From Burkholderiales bacterium (lineage in GTDB: Bacteria > Pseudomonadota > Gammaproteobacteria > Burkholderiales > SG8-41): a stretch of DNA of 64,000 bases. Shown piece by piece: positions 18,250-27,277 of this stretch. The notes beneath the pieces are model-generated. The model was not told where the DNA came from, ran no database searches, and worked only from the letters and a program-made list of their open reading frames with translations. The position numbers and the translations under genes are program-made. The stretch spans positions 62,001-126,000 of the forward strand of contig JAIEPF010000001.1 in the NCBI GenBank assembly GCA_019749945.1, written 5' to 3'. Within the stretch, counting starts at the first letter, position 1, and each line of letters opens with the position of its first letter.

Positions 18250-19722
18250 ATGCGCCTCAGCCTGAAAATACTGCTGCCCGCCCTGCTCGGCCTGCTGCTG
18301 CTCGCCGCAATGAGCGGCTTCATCGTCTATTTCCTGCAACTGCAGCAGCGGTCGCTGCAGAACACCGGCCGGCAGTTGCTGGCCAGCGATCAGCTGACCG
18401 GTGAACTGCGCCAGCAGCGGACCACCATCGAAACCCATCTGCTGCTGTACCTGCAGACCGGCAAACAAAGCAACCTCGACGCCATCGCCGGAGCCGATCG
18501 CGGCATCGCCGCCGCCGTCGATGTCTATTTGCGGCATCCCGCCGACAGCCGCACCACCGCGCAACTTCAGGCTTTCCTCGACAGCCAGGACGCCATCGTC
18601 GGCACACGCCGCGACATGATCCGCAGCCATGCGGCGAAGGATGAGCCGCGGTTGAGGCTGCTTACCGAAAAATGGGCGATCCAGCGCGAAAGGGTCGATG
18701 CCAACCTGCGCGATCTGCGCGCGCTCGGCGCGATCCAGGCCGAAGCAACACTGCGGGATGCCGCGCACGATCAGGACTGGATGAAGCAGGTCGCGCTCTA
18801 CAGCATCCTGTTCGCGATCCTGATCGTGGCCGCGGCCTTCATTTATGTGCGCCACAGCGTGCTGAGCCGGCTGAAAACACTCACTGCCGGCGCGCGGCTG
18901 ATCGGGAACGGTGATCTCGGACACCGCATCGGTCTCGCCAAAACCGACGAGATCGGCGAACTCGCGGCGGATTTCGATGACATGGCCGCGCATCTGCAGG
19001 ACAACCGGGGGCTGATCGAGAAACGCCTGCGGGAGCGCGATGACGCCATCCGCGAACTGGAAGCCTTCTGCTACAGCGTCTCCCATGACCTGCGCACGCC
19101 CTTGCGCGCCGTTGACGGTTTCGCCCAGCTTGCGGTGCAGGAACTGGAACCGGACGCCAAACCGGAAGCCAGGCACTACCTGGCGCGGGTTCGCGAAGGC
19201 GCGCAACGCATGGGCAATCTGATCGATGACCTGCTGGCGTTTTCGCGTCTGGGCCGCCGCGCCATGAAGATCGAGGACATCGCCACCGAAACCCTGGTGC
19301 AGGAATGCCTGCAGACGCTGCGCAACGAATACGATCTGCTGAAAACGCAAATCACCGTCCATCCGCTCGCACCGTGCCGGGGCGACGCCCATCTGCTGAA
19401 ACAGGTGTGGATCAACCTGCTGTCCAACGCGCTGAAGTTCACCGGCAAAACCACCGACGCCCGAATTGAAATCGGCAGCAGGCAGGAACAGGGCGAAACC
19501 GTCTACTTCGTACGCGACAACGGCGCCGGATTCGACATGCGTTACGCCGACAAGCTGTTCGGCGTGTTCCAGCGCCTGCACGGCATCGCCGAATTTCCGG
19601 GCACCAGCGTCGGACTCGCCATCGTCCAGCGCATCATCAGGCAGCATGGCGGCCGGATCTGGGCCGAGGCCGAGGTGGGCCGCGGCGCCACCTTCTTTTT
19701 TACCCTGGGAGGCCAGCCATGA
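18250..19722 (+). CDS. HAMP-containing sensor histidine kinase
   Basis: A 490-residue kinase: TM1 (ILLPALLGLLLLAAMSGFIVYFL), a ~150-residue helical periplasmic domain, TM2 near 190 (YSILFAILIVAAAFIYV), a HAMP segment (LKTLTAGARLIGNGDLGHRI), a HisKA box with CYSVSHDLRTPLRAVDGFAQ, and the ATPase motifs NLLSNALKF, VRDNGAGFDM and GTSVGLAIVQRII. It resembles the phytochrome-type kinases usually paired with Rcp1-like regulators, and one follows immediately (4-nt overlap). I prefer the ATG at 18250; an earlier ATG at 18217 would overlap the binding-protein gene. That protein is the likely signal receptor, by context. Confidence 0.88.
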   Translation: MRLSLKILLPALLGLLLLAAMSGFIVYFLQLQQRSLQNTGRQLLASDQLTGELRQQRTTIETHLLLYLQTGKQSNLDAIAGADRGIAAAVDVYLRHPADSRTTAQLQAFLDSQDAIVGTRRDMIRSHAAKDEPRLRLLTEKWAIQRERVDANLRDLRALGAIQAEATLRDAAHDQDWMKQVALYSILFAILIVAAAFIYVRHSVLSRLKTLTAGARLIGNGDLGHRIGLAKTDEIGELAADFDDMAAHLQDNRGLIEKRLRERDDAIRELEAFCYSVSHDLRTPLRAVDGFAQLAVQELEPDAKPEARHYLARVREGAQRMGNLIDDLLAFSRLGRRAMKIEDIATETLVQECLQTLRNEYDLLKTQITVHPLAPCRGDAHLLKQVWINLLSNALKFTGKTTDARIEIGSRQEQGETVYFVRDNGAGFDMRYADKLFGVFQRLHGIAEFPGTSVGLAIVQRIIRQHGGRIWAEAEVGRGATFFFTLGGQP

Positions 19723-20210
19723 CCAGACCAGCCATTGAACTGCTGCTGATCGAGGACAACCCCGACGACGAGGAACTCGCGCTGCTGGCGCTCGGCAAAC
19801 ACAATCCGGCCCATGCGATCCACGTCATCCGCGACGGCGCCGAGGCGCTCGAATTCCTGACCCGCTGCAGCGAAAACCGGAGCGACAACCCCGCCGGCGG
19901 CAGGCCGAAACTGATCCTGCTCGATCTCAAGCTGCCCAAGGTCGGCGGGCTGGAAATACTCAAATTCATCAAGGGACATCCGGCGCTGCGCAGCATACCG
20001 GTGGTGGTCCTGACCTCGTCGCGCGAAGACCGCGACATCATCGAAAGTTATGCGCTCGGGGTCAACAGCTACATCGTCAAGCCGGTCACCTTCGAGCAGC
20101 TTGTCGATTCGGTGCGGCAGATCGGCCTCTACTGGCTGCTGCTCAACCAGACACCGCCTCCGGGCAATGGGTATTACCCGCAGGACAAACATAGCCAAGG
20201 CCCGGCGTGA
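19719..20210 (+). CDS. Rcp1-like single-domain response regulator
   Basis: A 163-residue receiver of the Rcp1/CheY class, with LLIEDNPDDEELALLAL at the start, the phospho-acceptor in KLILLDLKLPKVGGLEILKFI, VVVLTSSREDRDIIESY, and the lysine in NSYIVKPVTFEQL. The long insertion before the acceptor aspartate (SENRSDNPAGGRPK) is typical of this class. It overlaps the kinase upstream and the GGDEF-EAL gene downstream by 4 nt each, so the three are probably translated together as one phosphotransfer route. Confidence 0.9.
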   Translation: MTRPAIELLLIEDNPDDEELALLALGKHNPAHAIHVIRDGAEALEFLTRCSENRSDNPAGGRPKLILLDLKLPKVGGLEILKFIKGHPALRSIPVVVLTSSREDRDIIESYALGVNSYIVKPVTFEQLVDSVRQIGLYWLLLNQTPPPGNGYYPQDKHSQGPA

Positions 20211-23185
20211 AACGCCTGCGCGCATTGATCGTCGAGGACAGCCCGGCCGATGCGGAACTGCTGTGCATCAACCTGCGGCGTCAGGGCTACGAGCTTGAGA
20301 CCCGCATCGTCGGCACCGAACATGATTTTGTTGCGGCGCTGGACACAAAGCCAGAGGTCATTTTTGCCGATTACCGCCTGCCGGCATTCAACGGACTGCG
20401 CGCGCTGCAGATTGTGCGCGGGCGGGGGCTGGATACGCCGTTCATCCTGGTGTCGGGCACCATAGGGGATGAACTGGCGGCGGCCATCATGCGTGCCGGC
20501 GCGGACGACTTTATTCCGAAGGACAAACTGGTCCAGCTCGAAGCCGTGCTCAGGCGCACGCTTGAAGCCGCCAGGTCGCGCAGGGAACTGCAGTTCGTGC
20601 AGGCCGAGGCCCGCAAACTCGCGGCGATTGTCGAATCGAGCAACGACGCCATCATCAACCGCACGCTGGACGGCATCATCACTTCCTGGAATCGCGCGGC
20701 CGAAAAGCTGTACGGCTACACCGCCGCTGAAGCGATCGGACAGCCGATCGCGCTGATACTCCCGCCCGCTGTGCGGGCAAAAATTGCGCTCAACAACGCA
20801 CTGCTGCTGCGCAATGAGCATGTCCCGCCTTTCGAGACCCAGCGTATTACGCGGGATGGGCGCTTGCTGGATGTATTGAGCTCCCTGTCGCCGATCCGCG
20901 ACGCGCAAGGCCGGATAGTCGGTGCGGCGCAGATCGCCCGCGACATCACCGAAATGAAGCGCATCCAGAACGATCTGGCCCGCAAATCCACGCTGGCGCT
21001 GCTGATGGAAACCCTGGCCCGCACCGCCAACGAAGCCCCGACGCCGGAAACGGCATTGCAGACCTGCCTCGACATTATCTGCGCGCACGGCAAATGCCGG
21101 ATCGGCCATGTGGTGACCTTCATGCCGTCCTCCGCTGCGCGCATCGCCGCCGCCCACTTCTGGAATATCGCGGAAACGGACCGCACGCGGTTCGCCGATT
21201 TCATCAGTAAGACGCAGGATTACGATTACGCCAACAGCAGCGGCCCGCTGATCGGCAACATGATCAGGCAGCGGAAGTCGGTGTGGGTGGAAAACCTGCA
21301 GAAGTCGCCCTTTCGCGGCCGTTTCCTGTCGCTGCAGCAGCAGGGCATCTGCTCAGGGCTCGGGTTTCCGATCATCGTACGCGGAGAGGTCATTGCGCTG
21401 CTCGAAGTTTTCTCGGACGAACAACGCCCGGTCGACGACCTGCTTCTGGAAAATCTGAACAACCTCGGCTCGCAGCTCGCGCGCTTGATCGAGCGCAACC
21501 GGTCCGAAAAGGCGGTCAAGGCACGCGAGATCCGGCTGCAGTCCATACTCGATGCCGAACCCGAGTGCGTGAAGCTGGTCGCAGCCGACGGCTCACCCAT
21601 CGAAATCAACCACGCCGGACTCGCCATGTTCGAAGCAGACTCCATCGAAGATGTACGCCGCCACGGGCTGCTCAATTTTGTACTGCCGGAGCATCGGGCG
21701 AAATTCTCCGAACATCACAGGCAGGCACTGGCCGGCGAAGCCTCGGTCCTGGAGTTCGAGATGATCGGTCTCCACGGCACCCACCGCTGGATGGAATCCC
21801 ACGCCACACGCATGCTGCTGGCGGAAACCGGCGCCGCCGCGATGCTTTCGGTGACCCGCGACATTAGCGAGCGCAAAAAGGCGCAGGAGCGCATTGCCTA
21901 CCTGTCGCAATACGATGCGCTGACCGGCCTGCCCAACCGCAACCTGTTCCGCGACCGGCTCGGGCTCGCCGTTGCCCGCGGCAAACGCCGCGGCGAAATG
22001 ACCGGGATCTTGTTGTGCAATCTCGACCGCTTCAAGCTGGTCAACGACGGGCTGGGGCTGGAAGCCGGCGACGAGCTGCTGCGTCAGGTCGCAGGGAGGC
22101 TCAGGGACATCCTGCGCGACGTGGATACCATCGCGCGCCTGGGCGGCGACGAGTTTGCGATCCTGACCGAAAGCGTGCCTAAGGGCACCGACGTCACCGC
22201 CATTGCCGAAAAACTGGTCGAGTCATTCGCCGCACCATTCCGCGTCGCGGGGCGCGAAATCATCGTCGCCGCCAGCATCGGCATCAGCACGCACCCGAAC
22301 AGCACCGACGAACCGGACAAACTGCTGGAACACGCCGAGATGGCGATGGAGCGCGTCAAGCAGGAGGGCGGCGGCGGCTACCGAAGCTACGCGAATGAAT
22401 CCATCGCGCTGCGCAGCCAGCACCTCAGCCTTGAGACCCATCTGCGGCACGCCGTGGACCGCGGCGAACTCCAACTGCACTATCAGCCCAAGCTGCGCCT
22501 GCTGGATGGAGTGATCACCGGCGCCGAGGCGCTGCTGCGCTGGAACAGCCCGGAGCTGGGCGCCGTCAGCCCGGTCCAATTCATCCCCGTCGCCGAAGCC
22601 TGCGGCCTGATCGTCCCGATCGGCAATTGGGCGCTGCAAACCGCCTGCGCGCAGATGCAGTCCTGGCATGCACAGGGTCAAGTCATTGCAGTCGCGGTTA
22701 ATCTGTCGCCGCGCCAGTTCCGGCAGAAGGATCTGGTCAGCGCCGTGGCCTCGGTGCTGAAGGCAACAGGTTTTGCGCCGGCGTACCTTGAACTGGAAAT
22801 CACCGAAAGCACCGCGATGGCCAACGCCGAGCAGGCGAGCAAGGTGCTGGGGGAAATCCATGCCCTGGGGGTGAAACTCGCGGTGGACGATTTCGGCACC
22901 GGTTACTCGAGCCTGGCCTACCTCAAACGTTTCCCGCTAGACACGCTGAAGATCGACCGCTCCTTCGTCATCGATGTCGGCTTGGATCCGAGCAGCGAGG
23001 CGATCATGTGCGCCACCATCGCGCTGGCCCACAGCCTGAAGCTGAAAGTCGTCGCCGAAGGCGTCGAGACCGTGCCGCAGCGTGATTTCCTGCTTGCCGC
23101 GGGCTGCCATGAGATGCAGGGCTTTCTGTGCAGCCCGGCGCTGCCCGCGGCCGAATTTTACGTATTGCTGCAGGAGCAGCGCTGA
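20207..23185 (+). CDS. REC-PAS-GAF-PAS-GGDEF-EAL cyclic-di-GMP protein
   Basis: A 992-residue protein. Domain order: receiver (~1-125; LIVEDSPADAELL, IFADYRLPAFNGL, FIPKDKL), PAS (~140-255), GAF-like (~265-435), PAS (~440-560), GGDEF (~570-735) and EAL (~745-990). GGDEF is intact (ARLGGDEFAIL) with an RDVD inhibitory site five residues before it. The EAL part has TGAEALLRWNSPELG and FGTGYSSLAYLKRFPLDTLKID. Both synthase and phosphodiesterase activity are therefore possible. The N-terminal receiver suggests control by the upstream kinase(s). It has no membrane segments, so it should be cytosolic. Confidence 0.92.
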   Translation: MKRLRALIVEDSPADAELLCINLRRQGYELETRIVGTEHDFVAALDTKPEVIFADYRLPAFNGLRALQIVRGRGLDTPFILVSGTIGDELAAAIMRAGADDFIPKDKLVQLEAVLRRTLEAARSRRELQFVQAEARKLAAIVESSNDAIINRTLDGIITSWNRAAEKLYGYTAAEAIGQPIALILPPAVRAKIALNNALLLRNEHVPPFETQRITRDGRLLDVLSSLSPIRDAQGRIVGAAQIARDITEMKRIQNDLARKSTLALLMETLARTANEAPTPETALQTCLDIICAHGKCRIGHVVTFMPSSAARIAAAHFWNIAETDRTRFADFISKTQDYDYANSSGPLIGNMIRQRKSVWVENLQKSPFRGRFLSLQQQGICSGLGFPIIVRGEVIALLEVFSDEQRPVDDLLLENLNNLGSQLARLIERNRSEKAVKAREIRLQSILDAEPECVKLVAADGSPIEINHAGLAMFEADSIEDVRRHGLLNFVLPEHRAKFSEHHRQALAGEASVLEFEMIGLHGTHRWMESHATRMLLAETGAAAMLSVTRDISERKKAQERIAYLSQYDALTGLPNRNLFRDRLGLAVARGKRRGEMTGILLCNLDRFKLVNDGLGLEAGDELLRQVAGRLRDILRDVDTIARLGGDEFAILTESVPKGTDVTAIAEKLVESFAAPFRVAGREIIVAASIGISTHPNSTDEPDKLLEHAEMAMERVKQEGGGGYRSYANESIALRSQHLSLETHLRHAVDRGELQLHYQPKLRLLDGVITGAEALLRWNSPELGAVSPVQFIPVAEACGLIVPIGNWALQTACAQMQSWHAQGQVIAVAVNLSPRQFRQKDLVSAVASVLKATGFAPAYLELEITESTAMANAEQASKVLGEIHALGVKLAVDDFGTGYSSLAYLKRFPLDTLKIDRSFVIDVGLDPSSEAIMCATIALAHSLKLKVVAEGVETVPQRDFLLAAGCHEMQGFLCSPALPAAEFYVLLQEQR

Positions 23186-23221
23186 AGACCGGCAATCCCG
23201 TCACGCAATCAACCAGTCACC

Positions 23222-23383
23222 ATGAAAAACATCGGCATCCGCGGCCGCATTACGCTGCTGATCATCATTGCCGCCTTGCCTGCACTGGGATTGATCGCTT
23301 ACCCGGCCTGCGGAGGCATGGCAAACCCTGGGCGCCGAGCCGCGCGGTGGACGAAGCGCTTTAATGAAGCGCGGGGGAACTGA
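23222..23383 (+). pseudogene. Decayed N-terminus of a membrane sensor protein
   Basis: An ATG 36 nt after the GGDEF-EAL gene opens a 53-codon frame: MKNIGIRGRITLLIIIAALP, then ALGLIAY. This resembles the first membrane segment of sensor kinases or cyclases. It then loses sense. Another frame of the same DNA reads RAVDEAL (~23343-23363), the kind of segment expected after such a TM helix, which suggests a frameshift followed by truncation. The intergenic stretch to the convergent pabB gene holds nothing else recognisable. Confidence 0.45.
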
Positions 23384-23468
23384 CCGCAACCGGGGACTGG
23401 TCAGCAGCAGAAAAACCCCACCCCGCGACGGATAAACCCCTTTACCGGTCGGCTGACCGGCGCGGCGC

Positions 23469-24860
23469 TCAGGCGCTGCCGCTGGCGCTTTCTGCGCTCT
23501 GCTGCAGCAGGCTCAACAGCGCCGCGGCCTTGTCGAAGGTTTCCTGGTACTCGGCCTCGCGCTCTGAATCGGCGACGATGCCGCCGCCGGCCCAGAAACG
23601 CACCGTGCCGTGGGAATACACCAGGGTGCGGATCGCGATGTTGGTGTCCATGTTGCCGTCGTAACCGACATAACCGATGGCGCCGCAGTACACGCCGCGG
23701 CGGTGCGGTTCGATTTCCTCGATGATCTGCATCGCGCGCACTTTCGGCGCGCCGGTGATCGAGCCGCCGGGGAAGGCGCCGCGCAAGAGGTCGATGGCAT
23801 CGCGCCCCGGGGCGAGTTTCCCGGTCACCGTGCTGACCAGGTGATGCACGGTGGCAAAACTCTCGACCTCGAACAGCTTGGGCACCTTCACCGAACCCAG
23901 TTCGCAGTTTTTCGACAGATCGTTGCGCAAGAGGTCGACGATCATCAGGTTTTCGGCGCGGTCTTTTTCGCTCGCCACCAGTTCGGCGATCAGTTCGGCA
24001 TCGAGCCGCGGATGTCCCGCGCGCGGCCGCGTGCCCTTGATCGGCTTGGTTTCGACCTGGCGGTTTTCGACGCGCAGGAATCGCTCCGGCGACGCCGAAA
24101 GGATCTGCGCGTACGGCGTCGACAGGAATGCCGAATACGGCGCGGGATTGATCAGGCGCAGCCGCTGGTAGGCGAGCCAGGGGTCGCCGCTGGCCTCGGC
24201 CGAAAAACGCTGCGCGAGGTTGACCTGATAACAATCACCGGCGCTGATGTAATCCAGCACGCGCCCGAAGATGCGGCCGTAATGCTGCGGCGTCAGATTG
24301 GATGTCACGGCAGAGGTCACCAGAAACGGCGCGCGGCGGCGTTCGGGCGGCGTGTCGGTGAACAAACGCAGCAGCGCATTCCATTTGAGGTCGGTGTCGG
24401 GATCGCGCCCCTGCCCGGCCAGCCAGGCGCGGCGCTCGGAGTGATCGACCACCACCGCCCAGTCATAAATGCCGATGGCCATGTCCGGGATGCGTTCGGC
24501 ATCGCGCGCCCGCGCCGGCAGGCGTTCGATGCGCCGCGTCAGGTCGTAACCGAAATATCCGATGGCGCCGCCGCTGAACGGCAGTTCGCCGGTACAAGCC
24601 GGATCCATCGCGACATATTGCCGCAGCAGTTCAAACGGATCGGCGCGCGACAACTCCGTATGTTCGGCATGCACTTCAGTCAGCGCGCCGCGCGTCACCA
24701 GCCGCACGTAGGGTTCGGCGGCGATGATGTCGTAACGCGCCTGCCCCGGGTGATGCAAGCCGCTGTCGAGGAACACCGCCCACGGCCGATCGGCGACCGC
24801 TTCGAACAGCGTGGCGCTGTCGCTGCGGTAGGGCAGTTCAGTCAGCAGCGGGATAGCCAT
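23469..24860 (-). CDS. pabB: Aminodeoxychorismate synthase component I
   Basis: A 463-residue chorismate-utilising enzyme that makes 4-amino-4-deoxychorismate for folate, using ammonia from PabA. PabB rather than TrpE is indicated by the PIKGTRPR motif in METKPIKGTRPRAGHP-like context (~265), where PabB carries the catalytic lysine. Other chorismate-binding motifs are DLLRNDLSKNCELGSVKV, GAFPGGSITGAPKVRAMQIIEE and GYVGYDGNMDTNIAIRT. An N-terminal Anth_synt_I-type region (FLDSGLHHPGQARYDIIAAEP) is present. No pabA or pabC lies in the window. It is followed upstream by selO on the same strand, 73 nt away. Confidence 0.92.
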   Translation of the reverse strand: MAIPLLTELPYRSDSATLFEAVADRPWAVFLDSGLHHPGQARYDIIAAEPYVRLVTRGALTEVHAEHTELSRADPFELLRQYVAMDPACTGELPFSGGAIGYFGYDLTRRIERLPARARDAERIPDMAIGIYDWAVVVDHSERRAWLAGQGRDPDTDLKWNALLRLFTDTPPERRRAPFLVTSAVTSNLTPQHYGRIFGRVLDYISAGDCYQVNLAQRFSAEASGDPWLAYQRLRLINPAPYSAFLSTPYAQILSASPERFLRVENRQVETKPIKGTRPRAGHPRLDAELIAELVASEKDRAENLMIVDLLRNDLSKNCELGSVKVPKLFEVESFATVHHLVSTVTGKLAPGRDAIDLLRGAFPGGSITGAPKVRAMQIIEEIEPHRRGVYCGAIGYVGYDGNMDTNIAIRTLVYSHGTVRFWAGGGIVADSEREAEYQETFDKAAALLSLLQQSAESASGSA

Positions 24861-24933
24861 AAAATATCAATAAAATCAAATACTTGTAAATTACCGGCTC
24901 TGCAGGGCCAATTTTTCGCAGATTACGCCAACG

Positions 24934-26442
24934 TTATGTGCCGCAAAACGTCTGGTAACCCTTCGATTCGCTGGCCGGCGCGGGATCAGCATACGCCGCC
25001 AGCGCCATTTGCTCATCAAACGGCCGCTGCAATACCGTCAGCAGTTTTTCGAAAGGCGCGTAATCGCCAAGATCGACAGCGGCCGCCAGCGCTTCTTCAA
25101 CCCGGTGGTTGCGCGGAATGTACACCGGATTCACCGCGCGCATCGCCTGCGCACGCTGCGCCGGCGCGACGGATTCCGCATTCTGCCGCGCACGCCAGCG
25201 CGGCAGCCAGGCATCCAGCGCCGCATCATCGGCATAGAGCTTGCGCAGCAAGCCTTCGCGCGAAGCATCCGCCGCTTCGGCAGCATCCGCCAGCCGGCGG
25301 AAGGCCTGGGTGAAATCCACGCCCTGCCCTTCCATGCTGCTCAGGAAATCCCTGGCCAGCGCCAGATCATCCACCTGTTCCTGCACCAGCCCCAGCTTCT
25401 GCCGCATGCCTTGCAGCCAGTAATGCCGGTAGCGCGCCTGGAAGGATTCCAGCACTTCCATCGCCCGCGCGACCGCCTTGTCCTGGTCCTCGTCCAATAG
25501 CGGCAGCAACGCTTCCGCCAGCCGCGACAGATTCCAGTTCGCAATCGGCGGCTGGTTGGCATAGGCATAACGCCCCTGCTCATCGATGGAACTGAACACC
25601 GTCGCCGGGTTGTAGTGGTCCATGAAGGCGCAGGGGCCGTAGTCGATGGTTTCACCGGACAGCGTCATGTTGTCGGTGTTCATCACGCCGTGGATGAAGC
25701 CGACGTTCATCCAGCGCGCGATCAGCGCCGCCTGCCGTTCGCTTACCGCTTTCAGCAATCCGAGATAAGGATCAGCCTGCTCCTTCAGCTCCGGGTAATG
25801 GCGCTTGATCACGTAATCGGCGAGTTTTTTCAGCAGCGCCATGTCACCACGCACCGTAACGAACTGGAAGGTGCCGACACGGATATGGCTGGACGCGACG
25901 CGGGTCAGCACCGCGCCGGGGAGATTGCGTTCGCGGCGCACGAATTCGCCGGTGGTCACTGCGGCCAGCGCGCGCGTGGTCGGAATGCCCAGCGCATGCA
26001 TCGCCTCGCCGATGATGTATTCGCGCAGCACAGGCCCCAGCGCCGCCTTGCCGTCGCCGCCGCGTGAAAACGGCGTGCGGCCGGAACCCTTGAACGCGAT
26101 GTCGCGGCGCTGGCCGTGTTTGTCGATGACTTCACCCAGCAGCAACGCACGGCCGTCGCCCAATTGCGGTGAGAAACCGCCGAACTGATGGCCGGCGTAG
26201 GCTTGGGCGATGGTTGTCGTGCCTTCGGGGAGTTTGTTGCCGGAGAAGATCCGTGCGCCTTCGGGCGAATCCAGTAATTGGGCGTCAAGACCCAACTCGG
26301 CGGCCAGCGCGTGGTTGAGTTTGATCAGCTTCGGCTCGGGCACCTCGGCGGCCTTCCACGGCACGTAGAGACCTTCGAGGTCGCGGGCGTAGGTGTTGTC
26401 AAAGGCAAAAAGCCCGACCGACAATGTGGTTGCTGTGGTCAT
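24934..26442 (-). CDS. selO: Protein adenylyltransferase SelO (YdiU family)
   Basis: A 502-residue pseudokinase-fold enzyme that transfers AMP to protein Ser/Thr/Tyr; in E. coli YdiU it acts in redox stress. Motifs: SPQLGDGRALLLGE, DIAFKGSGRTPFSRGGDGKAALGPVLREYI, MNVGFIHGVMNTDNMTLSGETIDYGPCAFMD. The name comes from the vertebrate selenoprotein, whose Sec is the third residue from the end. Here the protein ends YQTFCGT with Cys at that place and a TAA stop, so this copy is not a selenoprotein. The ATG at 26442 gives a typical N-terminus; a longer frame adds 23 unrelated residues. Confidence 0.93.
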   Translation of the reverse strand: MTTATTLSVGLFAFDNTYARDLEGLYVPWKAAEVPEPKLIKLNHALAAELGLDAQLLDSPEGARIFSGNKLPEGTTTIAQAYAGHQFGGFSPQLGDGRALLLGEVIDKHGQRRDIAFKGSGRTPFSRGGDGKAALGPVLREYIIGEAMHALGIPTTRALAAVTTGEFVRRERNLPGAVLTRVASSHIRVGTFQFVTVRGDMALLKKLADYVIKRHYPELKEQADPYLGLLKAVSERQAALIARWMNVGFIHGVMNTDNMTLSGETIDYGPCAFMDHYNPATVFSSIDEQGRYAYANQPPIANWNLSRLAEALLPLLDEDQDKAVARAMEVLESFQARYRHYWLQGMRQKLGLVQEQVDDLALARDFLSSMEGQGVDFTQAFRRLADAAEAADASREGLLRKLYADDAALDAWLPRWRARQNAESVAPAQRAQAMRAVNPVYIPRNHRVEEALAAAVDLGDYAPFEKLLTVLQRPFDEQMALAAYADPAPASESKGYQTFCGT

Positions 26443-26504
26443 GGAAGCAATACCGGCATAAAGGGAAGTACTGTCACTTGTAGACAGCCAGGTTCGTCGG
26501 AAAT

Positions 26505-26838
26505 TCAGCACATACTGAAGTCAGCCCCCCACGTAATCAACAGCACCTCTCCTGGCGCTTTGGATGCATGCAAGCAGTCCGGGACGAGGGGCTTAAGATC
26601 AGCGAGCCGGTTTGAGCGCGCCCGTATGACGATAACAGCGACTGCGAAGGCAGGGAGATTCTGTTGAAAGGAGAGATTCCGGTCAACCGTTACAAATACA
26701 TCAAACTCCCTTGCGACAAGCGCAATAGCTCCCCGTTCTTTATGGTCGACCAGCCCATCTGTCGCGCTGTCCTGACCTCGTGACCTGCATGTCTCGCGAA
26801 AGTCGCCAGTCAACACACTCGTCAACAAATACCTTCAC
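26505..26838 (-). pseudogene. Frameshifted DUF5615 PIN-like toxin
   Basis: From a GTG at 26838, overlapping the antitoxin stop by 4 nt, the DNA reads VKVFVDECVDWRLSRDMQ in one frame, then GHEVRTARQMGWSTIKNGEL in a second, then LVAREFDVFVTVDRNLSFQQ and VIRARSNRLADLKPLVPD in a third. Together these make a normal ~105-residue DUF5615 protein. Each break can be healed by adding one G (near 26785 and near 26728). The toxin is therefore dead unless these are sequencing errors. Confidence 0.8.
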
Positions 26839-27047
26839 GAAGCAGCGGCGACCAATCGATTTTTTGCCTGTTCGAGGAAATTGACGACCTGCTCCCGGCT
26901 GACCGAAGGAAAACCGGCGAGAAAGTCGTCGATGGACTCTCCGCCCTCAAGGTAATCGAGGAGTGTTTGAACCGGCACCCGGGTGCCGGCAAAGACCGGA
27001 GTGCCGCCCATTACATCCGTGCCGCAGGAGATGACTGACGTTTCCAT
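26835..27047 (-). CDS. DUF433 family antitoxin
   Basis: A 70-residue DUF433 protein with the family core MGGTPVFAGTRVPVQTLLDYLEGG, then FPSVSREQVVNFLEQAK. DUF433 proteins are small HTH-type antitoxins, usually encoded just upstream of a DUF5615 PIN-like toxin, exactly as here (GTGA overlap). The frame is intact while the toxin is frameshifted, so it is an orphan antitoxin. A related copy lies ~430 nt upstream. Confidence 0.85.
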   Translation of the reverse strand: METSVISCGTDVMGGTPVFAGTRVPVQTLLDYLEGGESIDDFLAGFPSVSREQVVNFLEQAKNRLVAAAS

Positions 27048-27123
27048 ATGATCAGGTTACTCCCAACTCTGCGCTTCACGCAACTCAGAACCCAAGGTCT
27101 GCGTTGCACAACGCACCAGCACA

Positions 27124-27251
27124 TACGGCGCAATGCGCTGCGCTTATTGCGCCCTACGCGGGCCGTCATTTTTTGTAGCCCGTAAGGAGCGCAGCGGATT
27201 ACGGGGAGATGCCCCTGCCCCCCGTATTTCACTTCGTTTCATACGGGCTAC
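27124..27251. repeat. REP-like double inverted repeat
   Basis: Two palindromes: GGCGCAAT (27127-27134) with ATTGCGCC (27146-27153), and GTAGCCCGTA (27175-27184) with TACGGGCTAC (27242-27251). Both motifs resemble dispersed REP/MITE-like sequences seen in many proteobacteria. The right end coincides with the point where the second toxin gene is cut, suggesting insertion there. No transposase is nearby. Confidence 0.75.
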
Positions 27252-27277
27252 GCTTGCTCGTCAAGCAGCAGACGCAT
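27248..27277 (-). pseudogene. DUF5615-type toxin start codon region, truncated after nine codons
   Basis: An ATG at 27277, overlapping the end of the second DUF433 gene, reads MRLLLDEQ, the typical DUF5615 N-terminus (compare KVFVDEC in the neighbour). It then runs into Ala and TAG, the TAG being formed by the terminal GTAGCCCGTA of the repeat. The rest of the toxin is absent. Confidence 0.65.

Noticed and set aside
24934..26442. SelO as a third selenoprotein
   Set aside because: The C-terminus reads FCGT followed by TAA; cysteine, not TGA, occupies the Sec position.
27062..27251. CRISPR array or insertion sequence in the repeat-rich spacer
   Set aside because: There are only two unlike palindromes, no regular spacers, no transposase frame and no flanking duplication.
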